In this document: piece by piece, positions 41,298 through 49,584 of the stretch
Layout: each line of letters begins with the position of its first letter
Position numbering within the stretch: position 1 is the stretch's first letter
Origin: Halorubrum cibi
GTDB taxonomy: Archaea > Halobacteriota > Halobacteria > Halobacteriales > Haloferacaceae
DNA: 64,000 nt
Direction of reading: 5' to 3'
NCBI RefSeq assembly: GCF_900182635.1
Contig: NZ_FXTD01000005.1
Coordinates: 179,643 to 243,642, forward strand
The notes under the pieces: generated by a model
Told to the model about the DNA's origin: nothing
Databases searched by the model: none
What the model saw: only the letters and a program-made list of their open reading frames with translations
Program-made: the position numbers and the translations under genes

Positions 41298-42467
41298 CTA
41301 CTCCTCCCAGAACCGGCTCTCGTCGAGCCGAGCGATCGCGCGGTCGATCGTCTCCTCGTTCCGCGAGAAGGTGAACCGGACCCACTCCTCGCCCTCATCG
41401 GTGTAGAAGCTGCTTCCGGGAACCGCGGCGACGCCCGCCTCGCGGATGAGCCGGAAACAGAACTCCGTGTCGTCCTCGTCGGTCGGATACCGCGTCAGCA
41501 TGTAGTAGGCCCCGTCCGGCTTCACGGGGTCGAGCCCGACCGACCGGAGGCCGTCGTACAGCTGCTCCCGGCGGCGCTCGTAGGAGTCGGAGAGCTCCTC
41601 GTAGTAGCTCTCGGGCAGCGAGAGCGCCTCGACGCCGGCGTGCTGGAAGGGCGTCGGCGCGCAGATGCTCGTGTAGTCGTGGAACTTCCGCAGCTCCGCC
41701 GAGAGCGGTTCGGGCGCGAGCACGAACCCGACGCGCCACCCGGTGACCGAGTACGTCTTCGACATCCCGGTACAGACGACGGTGCGCTCGGCGAGCCCGT
41801 CGACCGTCACCGGGCTGCGGTAGTGGTCCGCGTAGACGATGTGTTCGTAGATCTCGTCGGTGATCACGATCAGGTCCTCCTCGATCGCGACCTCCGCGAT
41901 CAGCTCGAGTTCCTCGGGCGTGAACACCTTCCCGGTCGGGTTGTGCGGGTGGTTCAAGATCAGGATCGACGCGTCGGCGGCGGCCTCCCGGAGCGCGTCC
42001 GCCTCGACGGCCAGCCCGTCGGTGATGTCGATCGGGACCGGCTCCCCCTCAGCGAACTGGACGCCGGGGATGTAGCTCTCGTAGGTCGGCTCGAAGTAGA
42101 CGACGCCGTCGCCGGGGTCACAGAGCGCCAGGAGCGAGGACATGAGCCCCTCGCTCGTCCCGCTCGTGATCGTCACTTCCGTCTCCGGGTCGTACTCGAT
42201 CCCCTTCCAGTCGGCGTAGCGGTCGGCGACCGCCTCTCGGAGCGCGGGGAGTCCCCAGGTGATGGTGTACTGGCTGTCCGTGTCGATCGCCTCCCTCGCC
42301 GCCCGCTTGACCGACGGCGGCGTCTCGTCCTCGTCCGGGATCCCCTGTGAGAGGTTGATCGCGTCGTGGGCGTGTGCCTCTCGAGTCATCTCGCGAATGA
42401 CCGACTCGTTCATCCCGCCGACCCGGCGGCTCCCGAGCGCACGATCGAACGCGTTTTCGAAGGTCAT
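41298..42467 (-). CDS. PLP-dependent aminotransferase, class I/II
   Basis: A 389-residue fold-type I aminotransferase. Features: NLSQGIPDEDETPPSVKRAA near residue 37, ITSGTSEGLMSSLLALCDPGD near 99, the NHPHNPTG motif near 168, ITDEIYEHIVY near 196, and the PLP lysine in GMSKTYSVTGWRVGF near 231. The set is typical of aspartate/aromatic/alanine-type aminotransferases; amino acid specificity is not fixed. ATG 42467 begins the conserved N-terminal arm. Confidence 0.9.
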   Translation of the reverse strand: MTFENAFDRALGSRRVGGMNESVIREMTREAHAHDAINLSQGIPDEDETPPSVKRAAREAIDTDSQYTITWGLPALREAVADRYADWKGIEYDPETEVTITSGTSEGLMSSLLALCDPGDGVVYFEPTYESYIPGVQFAEGEPVPIDITDGLAVEADALREAAADASILILNHPHNPTGKVFTPEELELIAEVAIEEDLIVITDEIYEHIVYADHYRSPVTVDGLAERTVVCTGMSKTYSVTGWRVGFVLAPEPLSAELRKFHDYTSICAPTPFQHAGVEALSLPESYYEELSDSYERRREQLYDGLRSVGLDPVKPDGAYYMLTRYPTDEDDTEFCFRLIREAGVAAVPGSSFYTDEGEEWVRFTFSRNEETIDRAIARLDESRFWEE

Positions 42468-42572
42468 ACCCCGCGTACCGAGTCGATCAGGAAAACCGGT
42501 CCGGTTTCGCCCGGATCCCCGTGATCGATGCCGACGATCATCGAGGTTCGTGGCGGCCGGTCGATCGGACAC

Positions 42573-42626
42573 GTCACTCACACGCACACCGTCACTCACA
42601 CGCACACCGTCACTCACACGCACGCC
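42573..42626. repeat. Three tandem 18-bp direct repeats
   Basis: GTCACTCACACGCACACC occurs three times in tandem (42573-42590, 42591-42608, 42609-42626; the third has one change, G for A). They lie in the divergent gap between the aminotransferase and the potD-like operon, about 35 bp before its TATA element (TTATC at about 42665). Tandem sites of this size suit a multimeric activator or repressor. Confidence 0.85.
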
Positions 42627-42696
42627 ACTCCATCGCGTGCGATACTCTCCCGTCCTCGATACGCTTATCACGGAGGATCGTAGTTGGTCGCACGTG

Positions 42697-42744
42697 ATGG
42701 ATCACGAACTTCGCGCTCCGATGACGGAGGGACGGCATGCGTAA
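42697..42744 (+). CDS. 15-codon leader ORF overlapping the solute-binding protein gene
   Basis: ATG 42697 opens MDHELRAPMTEGRHA with TAA at 42742-42744, inside the potD-like gene that begins at 42737. CGCTTATCA at 42662-42670 lies about 30 bp upstream, so the transcript probably begins at or near this ATG. GGAGGGA at 42726-42732 within the leader is well placed as a ribosome binding site for the main gene. The arrangement fits translational coupling. Confidence 0.4.
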   Translation: MDHELRAPMTEGRHA

Positions 42745-43855
42745 AGTCACCGACGGATCGACGAGCCTGAACCGCCGCCGCTTCCTTCAGGGCGCGGCGA
42801 CGACGGGCGTCGCGGCCGCCGCCGGCTGTCTCGGCGGCGACGGCGGCAGCGACCGGGTTCCCATGGACGTCACGGAGTGGCCGCCCGAGAACCTCGAGTC
42901 GAGCCTGAACATGTGGAACTGGTACGACTCCTGGGCGGAGTACGCGATCGACGCCTTCGGCGAGGAGTTCGACGTGGACGTGAGCAACTCCGGGTACTCC
43001 TCGGCGGACCAGTGGTACTCCCAGCTACAGGCCGGGAACGACGAGATCGACAACATCGCGGCCACGACGAACTGGGTCGAACGCTCCATCGAGAACGACT
43101 TCCTCCACGAGATCCCGGTCGACATCATGCCGGCCTGGGAGAACATCACCGACCGAATCAAGGAGGCGAGCTCGTACCAGCAGGACGGCTCGACGTACGC
43201 GGTCCCCGAGTCGCTGGTTCTCTACCCGCTCACGTACAACGACGAGTACTTCGATTCGGCTCCCGACTCGTGGGGCGTCCTCTGGGACGAGGAACACGAG
43301 GGGAACCTCTGTATGTGGGACAACGCGACCGTCTCCTGTCAGATCGCCGCGCTGTACACCGGACAGGACCCGATCCAGCCCGACGACTACGACGAGATCG
43401 AGGAGGTCCTCATCCAGCAGAAGCCGCTGCTCCAGACCTACTGGGGCGACTACCAGCAGGGGATGAGCCTCTTCGTCAACGAGGACGTCGTCGCGGGGCC
43501 GCTCACGATGGGTCGGACCTACTCGGCGCGGTTCGGCGAGGGCGCGCCGGTCCACTACACCGCGCCCCAGGAGGGCGCGATGTACACGAGTGACCTCTTC
43601 GTCATCCCGAAGGGCGCGCCGAACCCCATCGCGAGCCTCCAGTTCACCAACTGGGCCAGCGAGACGGAGAACGCGGCACAGCTGTTCGAGACCATGGGGT
43701 ACCAGCCTGCCGTCGACATCAGCGACGAGCTCTCCGAGGAGGACGCCGAGTTCACGAACTGGCCCGACGAGTGGAACCTCGTCTTCTCCGAGACCCTCTC
43801 CGACGAGGTCCGCTCGCGATACGACGAGATCTGGACGGCGGTCAAGGCCGCCTAG
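42737..43855 (+). CDS. PotD-like extracellular solute-binding lipoprotein
   Basis: A 372-residue type II binding protein of the spermidine/putrescine-iron family. The N-terminus carries a Tat motif (NRRRFLQG) and a lipobox AAAGC near residue 31. The mature domain begins SSLNMWNWYDSWAEYAIDAFGEEF, typical of PotD-type proteins. Trp and acidic residues that could bind an amine are present, but the ligand may also be a thiamine or iron compound. It heads the potD-A-B-C operon: the ATPase starts 2 bp after its stop. Confidence 0.87.
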   Translation: MRKVTDGSTSLNRRRFLQGAATTGVAAAAGCLGGDGGSDRVPMDVTEWPPENLESSLNMWNWYDSWAEYAIDAFGEEFDVDVSNSGYSSADQWYSQLQAGNDEIDNIAATTNWVERSIENDFLHEIPVDIMPAWENITDRIKEASSYQQDGSTYAVPESLVLYPLTYNDEYFDSAPDSWGVLWDEEHEGNLCMWDNATVSCQIAALYTGQDPIQPDDYDEIEEVLIQQKPLLQTYWGDYQQGMSLFVNEDVVAGPLTMGRTYSARFGEGAPVHYTAPQEGAMYTSDLFVIPKGAPNPIASLQFTNWASETENAAQLFETMGYQPAVDISDELSEEDAEFTNWPDEWNLVFSETLSDEVRSRYDEIWTAVKAA

Positions 43856-43856
43856 A

Positions 43857-44984
43857 ATGTCGCTGCTGCGCGTCAGCGGCTTGACGAAGGAGTTCGGCGA
43901 CCTCACGGCCGTCGACGACGTGAGCTTCGACATCGAGGACGGCGAGTTCGTCTCCATCCTCGGCCCCAGCGGGTCCGGGAAGTCGACGGTGCTCCGGATG
44001 GTCGCCGGGTTCGAGGAACCCACGGAGGGAGAGATCTCCCTCGACGACGTCGAGATCGTCGGATCGCCCCCGTTCGAGCGCGACGTGAACATGGTGTTTC
44101 AGGACCTCGCGTTGTTCCCGCACCTCACGGTCGCGGAGAACATCGGGTACGGTCTGAAACAGTCCGGCGTCCCGGCCGACGAGCGGCGCGAGCGGACCGA
44201 GCGCATGCTGGAGATGGTTCGACTGGAGGGGTACGGCGACCGCGCACCCGCGGAGCTCTCCGGCGGGGAACAACAGCGGGTCGCGCTCGCTCGTGCCCTC
44301 GTCAACGAGCCGGCGCTCGTGCTGTTCGACGAGCCGCTCTCCTCGCTCGACCGCAAGCTCCGACAGCACATGCAAAGCGAGCTCCAGCGCATCCAACTCG
44401 AGACGGACACGACGTTCCTCTACGTCACCCACGACCAGGAGGTCGCGCTCGCGGTCTCCGACCGGCTCGTCGTCCTCGACGACGGCGAGATCCAACAGGT
44501 CGGAACCGTCGAGGAGCTGTACGAGGCGCCCGCGAGCCGGTTCGTCGCGGACTTCATCGGCGACGTCAACGCGGTGGAGGGACGCGTCACCGCCGTCGAC
44601 GACGGGACGATCGGCCTCGACGTCGGCGACGGCGAGGTGTCGGTTCCGCGCGACGCGGCGGTCGAGGAACTCGCCGTCGACGACGCGGTCGACGTCTGTA
44701 TCCGGCCGTTCCTGATGCGCGCCGAACCGGCGGAGAGCGACCGCGACGCCGTGGACGACGCCAACGAGACGTTCTCGACGACCGGGGTCGTGCGGAGCCG
44801 GAGCTATCAGGGAAGCGACTCACTGTACGGGATCGAGACGGACCGATGGGGTCGGCTGTCCGCGGAGGTCCGCTCCGCCTCCTTCGACGTGGACGACCGC
44901 GTCGCGATCGCGTGGGACGCCGCGGACGTCCACGTCTACCGGCGCGAGGGCGGCGCCCCACCTAGCGAGGACGGGGGAGCCTGA
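43857..44984 (+). CDS. PotA-like ABC transporter ATP-binding protein
   Basis: A 375-residue ABC ATPase with a C-terminal TOBE domain. Walker A is GPSGSGKST near residue 38, the Q-loop is VFQDLALFPHLTV, the signature LSGGEQQRVALARAL near 135, Walker B LVLFDEPLSSLD near 155, and the H-loop YVTHDQEVAL. Residues 235-375 form the OB-like TOBE region of the PotA/CysA group. The stop overlaps the permease ATG. Confidence 0.9.
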   Translation: MSLLRVSGLTKEFGDLTAVDDVSFDIEDGEFVSILGPSGSGKSTVLRMVAGFEEPTEGEISLDDVEIVGSPPFERDVNMVFQDLALFPHLTVAENIGYGLKQSGVPADERRERTERMLEMVRLEGYGDRAPAELSGGEQQRVALARALVNEPALVLFDEPLSSLDRKLRQHMQSELQRIQLETDTTFLYVTHDQEVALAVSDRLVVLDDGEIQQVGTVEELYEAPASRFVADFIGDVNAVEGRVTAVDDGTIGLDVGDGEVSVPRDAAVEELAVDDAVDVCIRPFLMRAEPAESDRDAVDDANETFSTTGVVRSRSYQGSDSLYGIETDRWGRLSAEVRSASFDVDDRVAIAWDAADVHVYRREGGAPPSEDGGA

Positions 44985-45946
44985 TGGCGAGATCGCCACG
45001 TTCCGACGACGAGAGATCCGCCGAGTCCGGGAAGCGGCTGGCCGCGGACGGCGGCTCCGTCTCCGACGCCGACGGCCGGTTGAGCGATCTCACGAGCTTC
45101 TTCCGCGAGCGGCCGCGACTCCGGACGCTCGCGATCGCCGGGCCACCGTACGGGCTCTTGGTGTTCTTCTTCGCGATACCGCTGCTCGCGATGCTCGTCG
45201 TCTCGTTTCAGACCGACCAGATCGGTGGAGCGTGGACGCTCGGCAACTACGTCGACTTCCTCACCTCCGAGACCTATCTCACGGTCGTCTGGCGGACGTT
45301 CCTACTCAGCGTCCAGGTGACGGCGATCGTCGCGGGGGTCGGGTACGCGTTAGCGTACAGCATCGTCCGGTTCTCGCGGCGGACGACGCTGCTTCTCCTC
45401 CTCGTCATCCTGCCGTTCTGGACCAGCTACATCATCCGGATGTACGCGTGGATCAACATCCTCCAGAGCGACGGCGTCTTGGACTCGATACTGAACCTCG
45501 TCGGGCTGCCGGCGCTCTCGCTGTTGTACACCGAGACCGCCGTCCTCATCGGGTTCACGTACGTCTGGCTGCCGCTCGCCGTGCTGCCGTTTTACGCCTC
45601 GTTGACGAACCTCGACGCCGACCTCATCGAGGCGTCGAAGGACCTCGGCGCGGGGCCGATCCGGACGTTCCTCTCGGTCACGCTGCCGATGACGATCAAC
45701 GGGGTGGTGACCGGCGTCGTGTTGGTGTTCATCCCGACGTTCGGGTCGTTCATCACGCCGCGACTGCTCGGCGGGACGAACAACGTCATGATCGGGATGG
45801 TGATCGAAAACCAGTTCAAGAGCGCGTTCAACTGGCCGTTCGGCGCGGCGATCGGGATGGTGATCTCGGTGGTCGTCGTGGCGCTCCTCGTGCTCGCGAC
45901 GCGACTCGGGGGCGGCCTCTTCGGCACCGGGGGTGAGACGTCGTGA
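44984..45946 (+). CDS. PotB-like ABC transporter permease
   Basis: A 320-residue permease with six core helices and a polar, acidic N-terminal extension of about 45 residues. The EAA-type coupling loop reads IEASKDLGAGPIRTFLSVTLPM near residue 216. It pairs with the following PotC-like permease. ATG 44984 overlaps the ATPase stop by one base. Confidence 0.9.
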   Translation: MARSPRSDDERSAESGKRLAADGGSVSDADGRLSDLTSFFRERPRLRTLAIAGPPYGLLVFFFAIPLLAMLVVSFQTDQIGGAWTLGNYVDFLTSETYLTVVWRTFLLSVQVTAIVAGVGYALAYSIVRFSRRTTLLLLLVILPFWTSYIIRMYAWINILQSDGVLDSILNLVGLPALSLLYTETAVLIGFTYVWLPLAVLPFYASLTNLDADLIEASKDLGAGPIRTFLSVTLPMTINGVVTGVVLVFIPTFGSFITPRLLGGTNNVMIGMVIENQFKSAFNWPFGAAIGMVISVVVVALLVLATRLGGGLFGTGGETS

Positions 45947-46776
45947 GCGCGATCGATAGCGTCACGGGGCCGTTCGAGCGGTTCGCGCAGGCGCACGCCT
46001 CGCGGATGGCCTCCGTCGTGATCGCCGCGGTGCTCGCGTTCCTCTGGCTGCCGATCGGCGTGCTCGTGTTCATGTCCTTCGCGGACGGCGGCGTGTTGTC
46101 GTTCCCGCCCGAGGAACTCACGCTCCGGTGGTACCGGGTGTTCCTCTCGAACGACGCCGCGCTCGACGCCATCGTCACGACGCTTACCATCTCGATCCCC
46201 GCGACGGGGATCACGGTCGCGCTGTCGACGATGATCGCGTACGCGGTCGATCGATACGTCTTCACCGGGAGAAACTGGCTACAACTGCTCTCGACGTTAC
46301 CGATCATCGTCCCGCTCGTGGTGACCGGGGTCGCCATGGTGCTGTTTTTCAACGGCACCCTCGGGCTCCCGGACTACGTGTCGGTCGTGATCGCACACGT
46401 GGTCCGGACCATTCCGTTCGCGACGCTGGTCATCCTCCCGACGTTCATCTCCTTCGACCGGGGCCTCGAGGAGGCCTCCAAGGACCTCGGTGCCGACGAG
46501 TTCGAGACCTTCCGGCAGGTCACCCTGCCGAACGTCTTCCCGGGCGTCATCGCGGGGGGCCTGCTCGCGTTCACCCTCTCGTTTAACGAGTTCGTCTACA
46601 CCTACTTCGTGAAGGGGTCGGGCGATCCGACCCTTCCGGTGTACATCTGGAACCAGATCCGGTACAACGTGACGCCGGAGGTGAACGTCATCAGCGTCGT
46701 CTTCCTCGCGGTGGCGGTGTCGATGGTGCTCGCGGCCGTCTCGCTCACGCGAGTCGACCTGATCGCGCGGCGCTAA
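45943..46776 (+). CDS. PotC-like ABC transporter permease
   Basis: A 277-residue permease with six helices; the EAA-type loop is LEEASKDLGADEFETFRQVTLPN near residue 178. It starts at GTG 45943, overlapping the PotB-like stop (GTGA). It completes a potDABC-type importer for a small cationic or related solute. Confidence 0.9.
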   Translation: MSAIDSVTGPFERFAQAHASRMASVVIAAVLAFLWLPIGVLVFMSFADGGVLSFPPEELTLRWYRVFLSNDAALDAIVTTLTISIPATGITVALSTMIAYAVDRYVFTGRNWLQLLSTLPIIVPLVVTGVAMVLFFNGTLGLPDYVSVVIAHVVRTIPFATLVILPTFISFDRGLEEASKDLGADEFETFRQVTLPNVFPGVIAGGLLAFTLSFNEFVYTYFVKGSGDPTLPVYIWNQIRYNVTPEVNVISVVFLAVAVSMVLAAVSLTRVDLIARR

Positions 46777-46870
46777 CGGGTTCGCGTGCGCGGCCGACCG
46801 GGTCAGGTCCCGGACTCACTGCGCGTCTCGGCGACGGGACGCTTTTGCCCGTCCCCGCCACAGGACGGGT

Positions 46871-47074
46871 ATGGACGGATCTGACACGGTGCTTTTGGGA
46901 GTCTCCGTGGTCGTCGCGGTGACCGTGATCGCCGCGGTGGTGGTCGCCGGCCTGCTCTTCGGATTCGGCGAGTCCGTCCTCCGTCCGTTCGCGCTGCTCG
47001 CGGCCGAGCCGTTCGCGTGGATCGTCGTCGCCGCGTTGCTCGTCGCGGTCGTGGGTCACGCGTACATCGAGTGA
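46871..47074 (+). CDS. Small two-helix membrane protein
   Basis: A 67-residue protein with helices at about 9-30 and 42-62 separated by a short loop (FGESVLRPFALLAAEP). CGCTTTTGCC about 30 bp upstream is a possible TATA. It looks like one of the many haloarchaeal small membrane proteins; no function is recognised. Confidence 0.6.
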   Translation: MDGSDTVLLGVSVVVAVTVIAAVVVAGLLFGFGESVLRPFALLAAEPFAWIVVAALLVAVVGHAYIE

Positions 47075-47100
47075 GTCGAAACGGAAAAGCGGGGAAGCGC

Positions 47101-47973
47101 CTACCGCCCGCCGTCGGTCAGCGCGACGCGGTCGTCGGCGTCCACGGTCCCTTGCGGCTCGTTCGCTGCCGCCTCCGGCTCCGTCGAACGCCGCTCGACG
47201 GACGCCTCCTCGGTCGCGAAGTGGTTCCAGACGGTGACGCCCGCGACCGCGTACGCGACGAGATCGTAGTGGACCGCGCCGTCGAAGCCGGTGAACGCCG
47301 CGAGCGTGCTGTAGCCGAAGACGGCGCAGACGCCGCCGACGAACGCGAGTTCGCGGGTGAGTCGTCCCTCCGTCGCCGCCGCGATCGCCCGGCGGATCGC
47401 CGGTCCGCAGGCGACGAGGAACGCGACGCCCGACAGCGCCGCGAGGTTGACGAAGAAGTGCGTCGCCACCCGCGAGTCGAGGATCGACCGGAGGTACTCG
47501 ACGGTTACCGGGTCGTAGAACAGCCACTCGAGGCGGGTGGGGTACAACACCGCGACGTACGGCGTCGCGACCATGAGCCCGAACAGCACCGCGACGGCGA
47601 CGCGAGCGGAGGCGAACTGCGAGGCGCGACGGCTCGAGAACGCCTCGTCGCCCGGAGCGACCGCGAGGTCGTACGACTCCAGAACTTCCCTGAGGTCGCT
47701 CCGCGAGACCGACGGGTCGTGATGGACCCCGACCGTCCCGTTGCGCTGGGTCGCCGAGGCGGCGCTGACGCCGTCGCGGTCGGCGAGCACCGCCTGTAAC
47801 AGCGACTCCTCGCGTTTGGTCTCGAGTCCGCCCACCTCGAAGGTGTCGTGGACGTGCGACTCGGGGACTCGCGCGACCCGCGGGCCCGCGTCCGGGCTCG
47901 GATCGGCGATCTCCCGCCTCTCGGCCGCGGCCTCGAGCGCCGAGCGAGGCCCGCGGTACGGCTCGTCTGACAT
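47101..47973 (-). CDS. P1B-ATPase-like membrane protein lacking catalytic domains
   Basis: A 290-residue protein. Residues 35-110 resemble a heavy-metal-associated domain (TFEVGGLETKREESLLQAVLADRDGVSAA), but the metal-binding CxxC position reads TKRE. The rest has four to five membrane helices similar in order and loop pattern to TM1-TM4 of copper/zinc P-type ATPases (GPAIRRAIAAATEGRLTRELAFVGG). The protein ends soon after with an acidic tail: no actuator TGE, no DKTGT phosphorylation site and no GDGxND. ATG 47973 is used; ATG 47994 is an alternative. It could be a regulator, scaffold or relic. Confidence 0.6.
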   Translation of the reverse strand: MSDEPYRGPRSALEAAAERREIADPSPDAGPRVARVPESHVHDTFEVGGLETKREESLLQAVLADRDGVSAASATQRNGTVGVHHDPSVSRSDLREVLESYDLAVAPGDEAFSSRRASQFASARVAVAVLFGLMVATPYVAVLYPTRLEWLFYDPVTVEYLRSILDSRVATHFFVNLAALSGVAFLVACGPAIRRAIAAATEGRLTRELAFVGGVCAVFGYSTLAAFTGFDGAVHYDLVAYAVAGVTVWNHFATEEASVERRSTEPEAAANEPQGTVDADDRVALTDGGR

Positions 47974-48089
47974 GAGAGACACGTCGGATTCCATCGCTAT
48001 GAAACTTCCCCCGCTGGCGGATCGCTGGCAAATGGGACGACCACCGGCAAAAGTAAGTCCGGTTACCGAGATCACGTCAACACACAGTC

Positions 48090-48194
48090 ATGGATCGCAG
48101 TCTGCTCGCCGGTTCCGGAGCGGGAGTCTCGTTCGATCGTCATCTCGATCGTCTCGACGGAGTCGTCCGAAGGGGTGATTCGGATGAACGGTAA
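48090..48194 (+). CDS. 34-codon leader ORF overlapping the LamG/PKD gene
   Basis: ATG 48090 begins a 34-codon frame (MDRSLLAGSG...) ending TAA 48192-48194, 11 bases inside the downstream gene (ATG 48184). GGTTACC at 48061-48067 lies about 25 bp upstream, placing this ATG at the 5' end of the transcript. GAAGGGG at 48168-48174 is near the main start and could assist reinitiation. Confidence 0.35.
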   Translation: MDRSLLAGSGAGVSFDRHLDRLDGVVRRGDSDER

Positions 48195-49482
48195 CGGTCT
48201 CACCCGGCGTGACGTGTTGCGTTCGACCGCCGGCGGTGCCCTCGTCGCCGCCGCGGTCCCCGGCGGCGCGGCGGGCCAGGAGCTCGTCCGCGGGGACGAC
48301 CTGATCGCCCGCTGGCCGTTCGCGAGCGGGCTCGAGGACGCGGTCGGCGGCATCGACGGGACCGCCGCCTACGGCGACCCGACCGTCGGGAGCTACGACG
48401 GGCGGCGGGCCGTCCGGTTCGACGGGGACGACGGGGTCCAGATCGGCAGCGGCGGCGACAACCCCGAGATGAGCTTCGTCGAGTCCGGCGACGGTCCGGT
48501 CACGATCGCCGGCTGGGTGTACTTCGACCGAGCGGAGGGAGGGAAACCGAACAACGAACCCGCGAGTCACCACATCCTGCGGAACGACGCGGAGTACACC
48601 CTCCTCGCGACGCCGGAGACGGACGAGAACGACACCGTCGAGATCGCCTTCCGGATCGGCGATCTCGGTGGCGGCGAGAGCTACACCACGTTGGACCACG
48701 CCGACGACGAGCTGTACGCTCCGGTCGGACGGTGGAACCACTTCGCCTTCGTCGTGGAGCCGGAGGAGTCCATACGATTCCACCTCAACGGCGAGGAGCG
48801 GTTCGTCGACACCGAGATGAACGGCTACAGCCCGCAGAACACCAACTACTGGTCACATCAGACGATCGGAAGCTGGTACGGAACCGGAAACCCGGACTGG
48901 TACGACCTCTTAGTCGGAAAGCTGTCCGACCTCCGGATCTACGACGGCGGACTGTCCGCGGAGGAGATCGCCCGGATCCATGCCAACCGATCGAACGACG
49001 GAAGCGATGACGGAAGCGACGACGGCGAAAGCGGTGGAGGTGGCGGCGACGGAAGCGACGAGGACGACGAGGGAAGCGGTGGAGACGCCGGAGGGGATGC
49101 CGACGGAGAACCCACCGCCGCGTTCGAGTACGAACCGTCCGAGCCGGCGACGGAGACGCAGGTCGCGTTCAACGCCGTCGACTCCGCCGCGCCGGGAAGC
49201 GAGATCGTCAGCTACGAGTGGGAGTTCGGCGACGGGGAGACGGGATCCGGCGAGACGGTGACGCACGCGTACGCCGATCCCGGCGGATACAACGTCCGAC
49301 TCACGGTCACCGACGACCGGGACGCGAGCGCCAGCACCGTCGAGACCGTCTCCGTAGCGGACGGCGAATCGACGATCGAGGTCCCCGGCTTCGGGATCGG
49401 GAGCGGCCTCGCCGCCCTCGGCGGAGCCGGATACCTGCTGAAGCGACGCGCCGACGGTTCCGTCGAGGATACGATCGACTGA
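48184..49482 (+). CDS. Tat-exported LamG/PKD surface protein with PGF-CTERM-like tail
   Basis: A 432-residue surface protein. The N-terminus has a Tat motif (TRRDVLRSTAGG). Residues 35-270 form a LamG/concanavalin-like lectin domain (LIARWPFASGLEDAVGG ... SDLRIYDGGLSAEEIARIHA). An Asp/Gly/Ser-rich linker follows (275-310), then a PKD domain (SYEWEFGDGETGSGETVTHAYADPG). The tail has PGFG followed by a hydrophobic run and KRR, like PGF-CTERM signals processed by archaeosortase, but with 10 extra residues. The function may be cell-surface binding. The start overlaps a 34-codon leader. Confidence 0.82.
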   Translation: MNGNGLTRRDVLRSTAGGALVAAAVPGGAAGQELVRGDDLIARWPFASGLEDAVGGIDGTAAYGDPTVGSYDGRRAVRFDGDDGVQIGSGGDNPEMSFVESGDGPVTIAGWVYFDRAEGGKPNNEPASHHILRNDAEYTLLATPETDENDTVEIAFRIGDLGGGESYTTLDHADDELYAPVGRWNHFAFVVEPEESIRFHLNGEERFVDTEMNGYSPQNTNYWSHQTIGSWYGTGNPDWYDLLVGKLSDLRIYDGGLSAEEIARIHANRSNDGSDDGSDDGESGGGGGDGSDEDDEGSGGDAGGDADGEPTAAFEYEPSEPATETQVAFNAVDSAAPGSEIVSYEWEFGDGETGSGETVTHAYADPGGYNVRLTVTDDRDASASTVETVSVADGESTIEVPGFGIGSGLAALGGAGYLLKRRADGSVEDTID

Positions 49483-49584
49483 GACCTCGGCCGACTGAGA
49501 CCTCGATCTCCGCTCCCTCGACCGGCTGAGACTCCGACTGACCGGGATCTCGACCCCGTTCGACCGGCGACGACAGTTGACGGG

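Noticed and set aside
42573..42626. A CRISPR array.
   Set aside because: The three 18-bp repeats are contiguous with no spacers and there are no cas genes.
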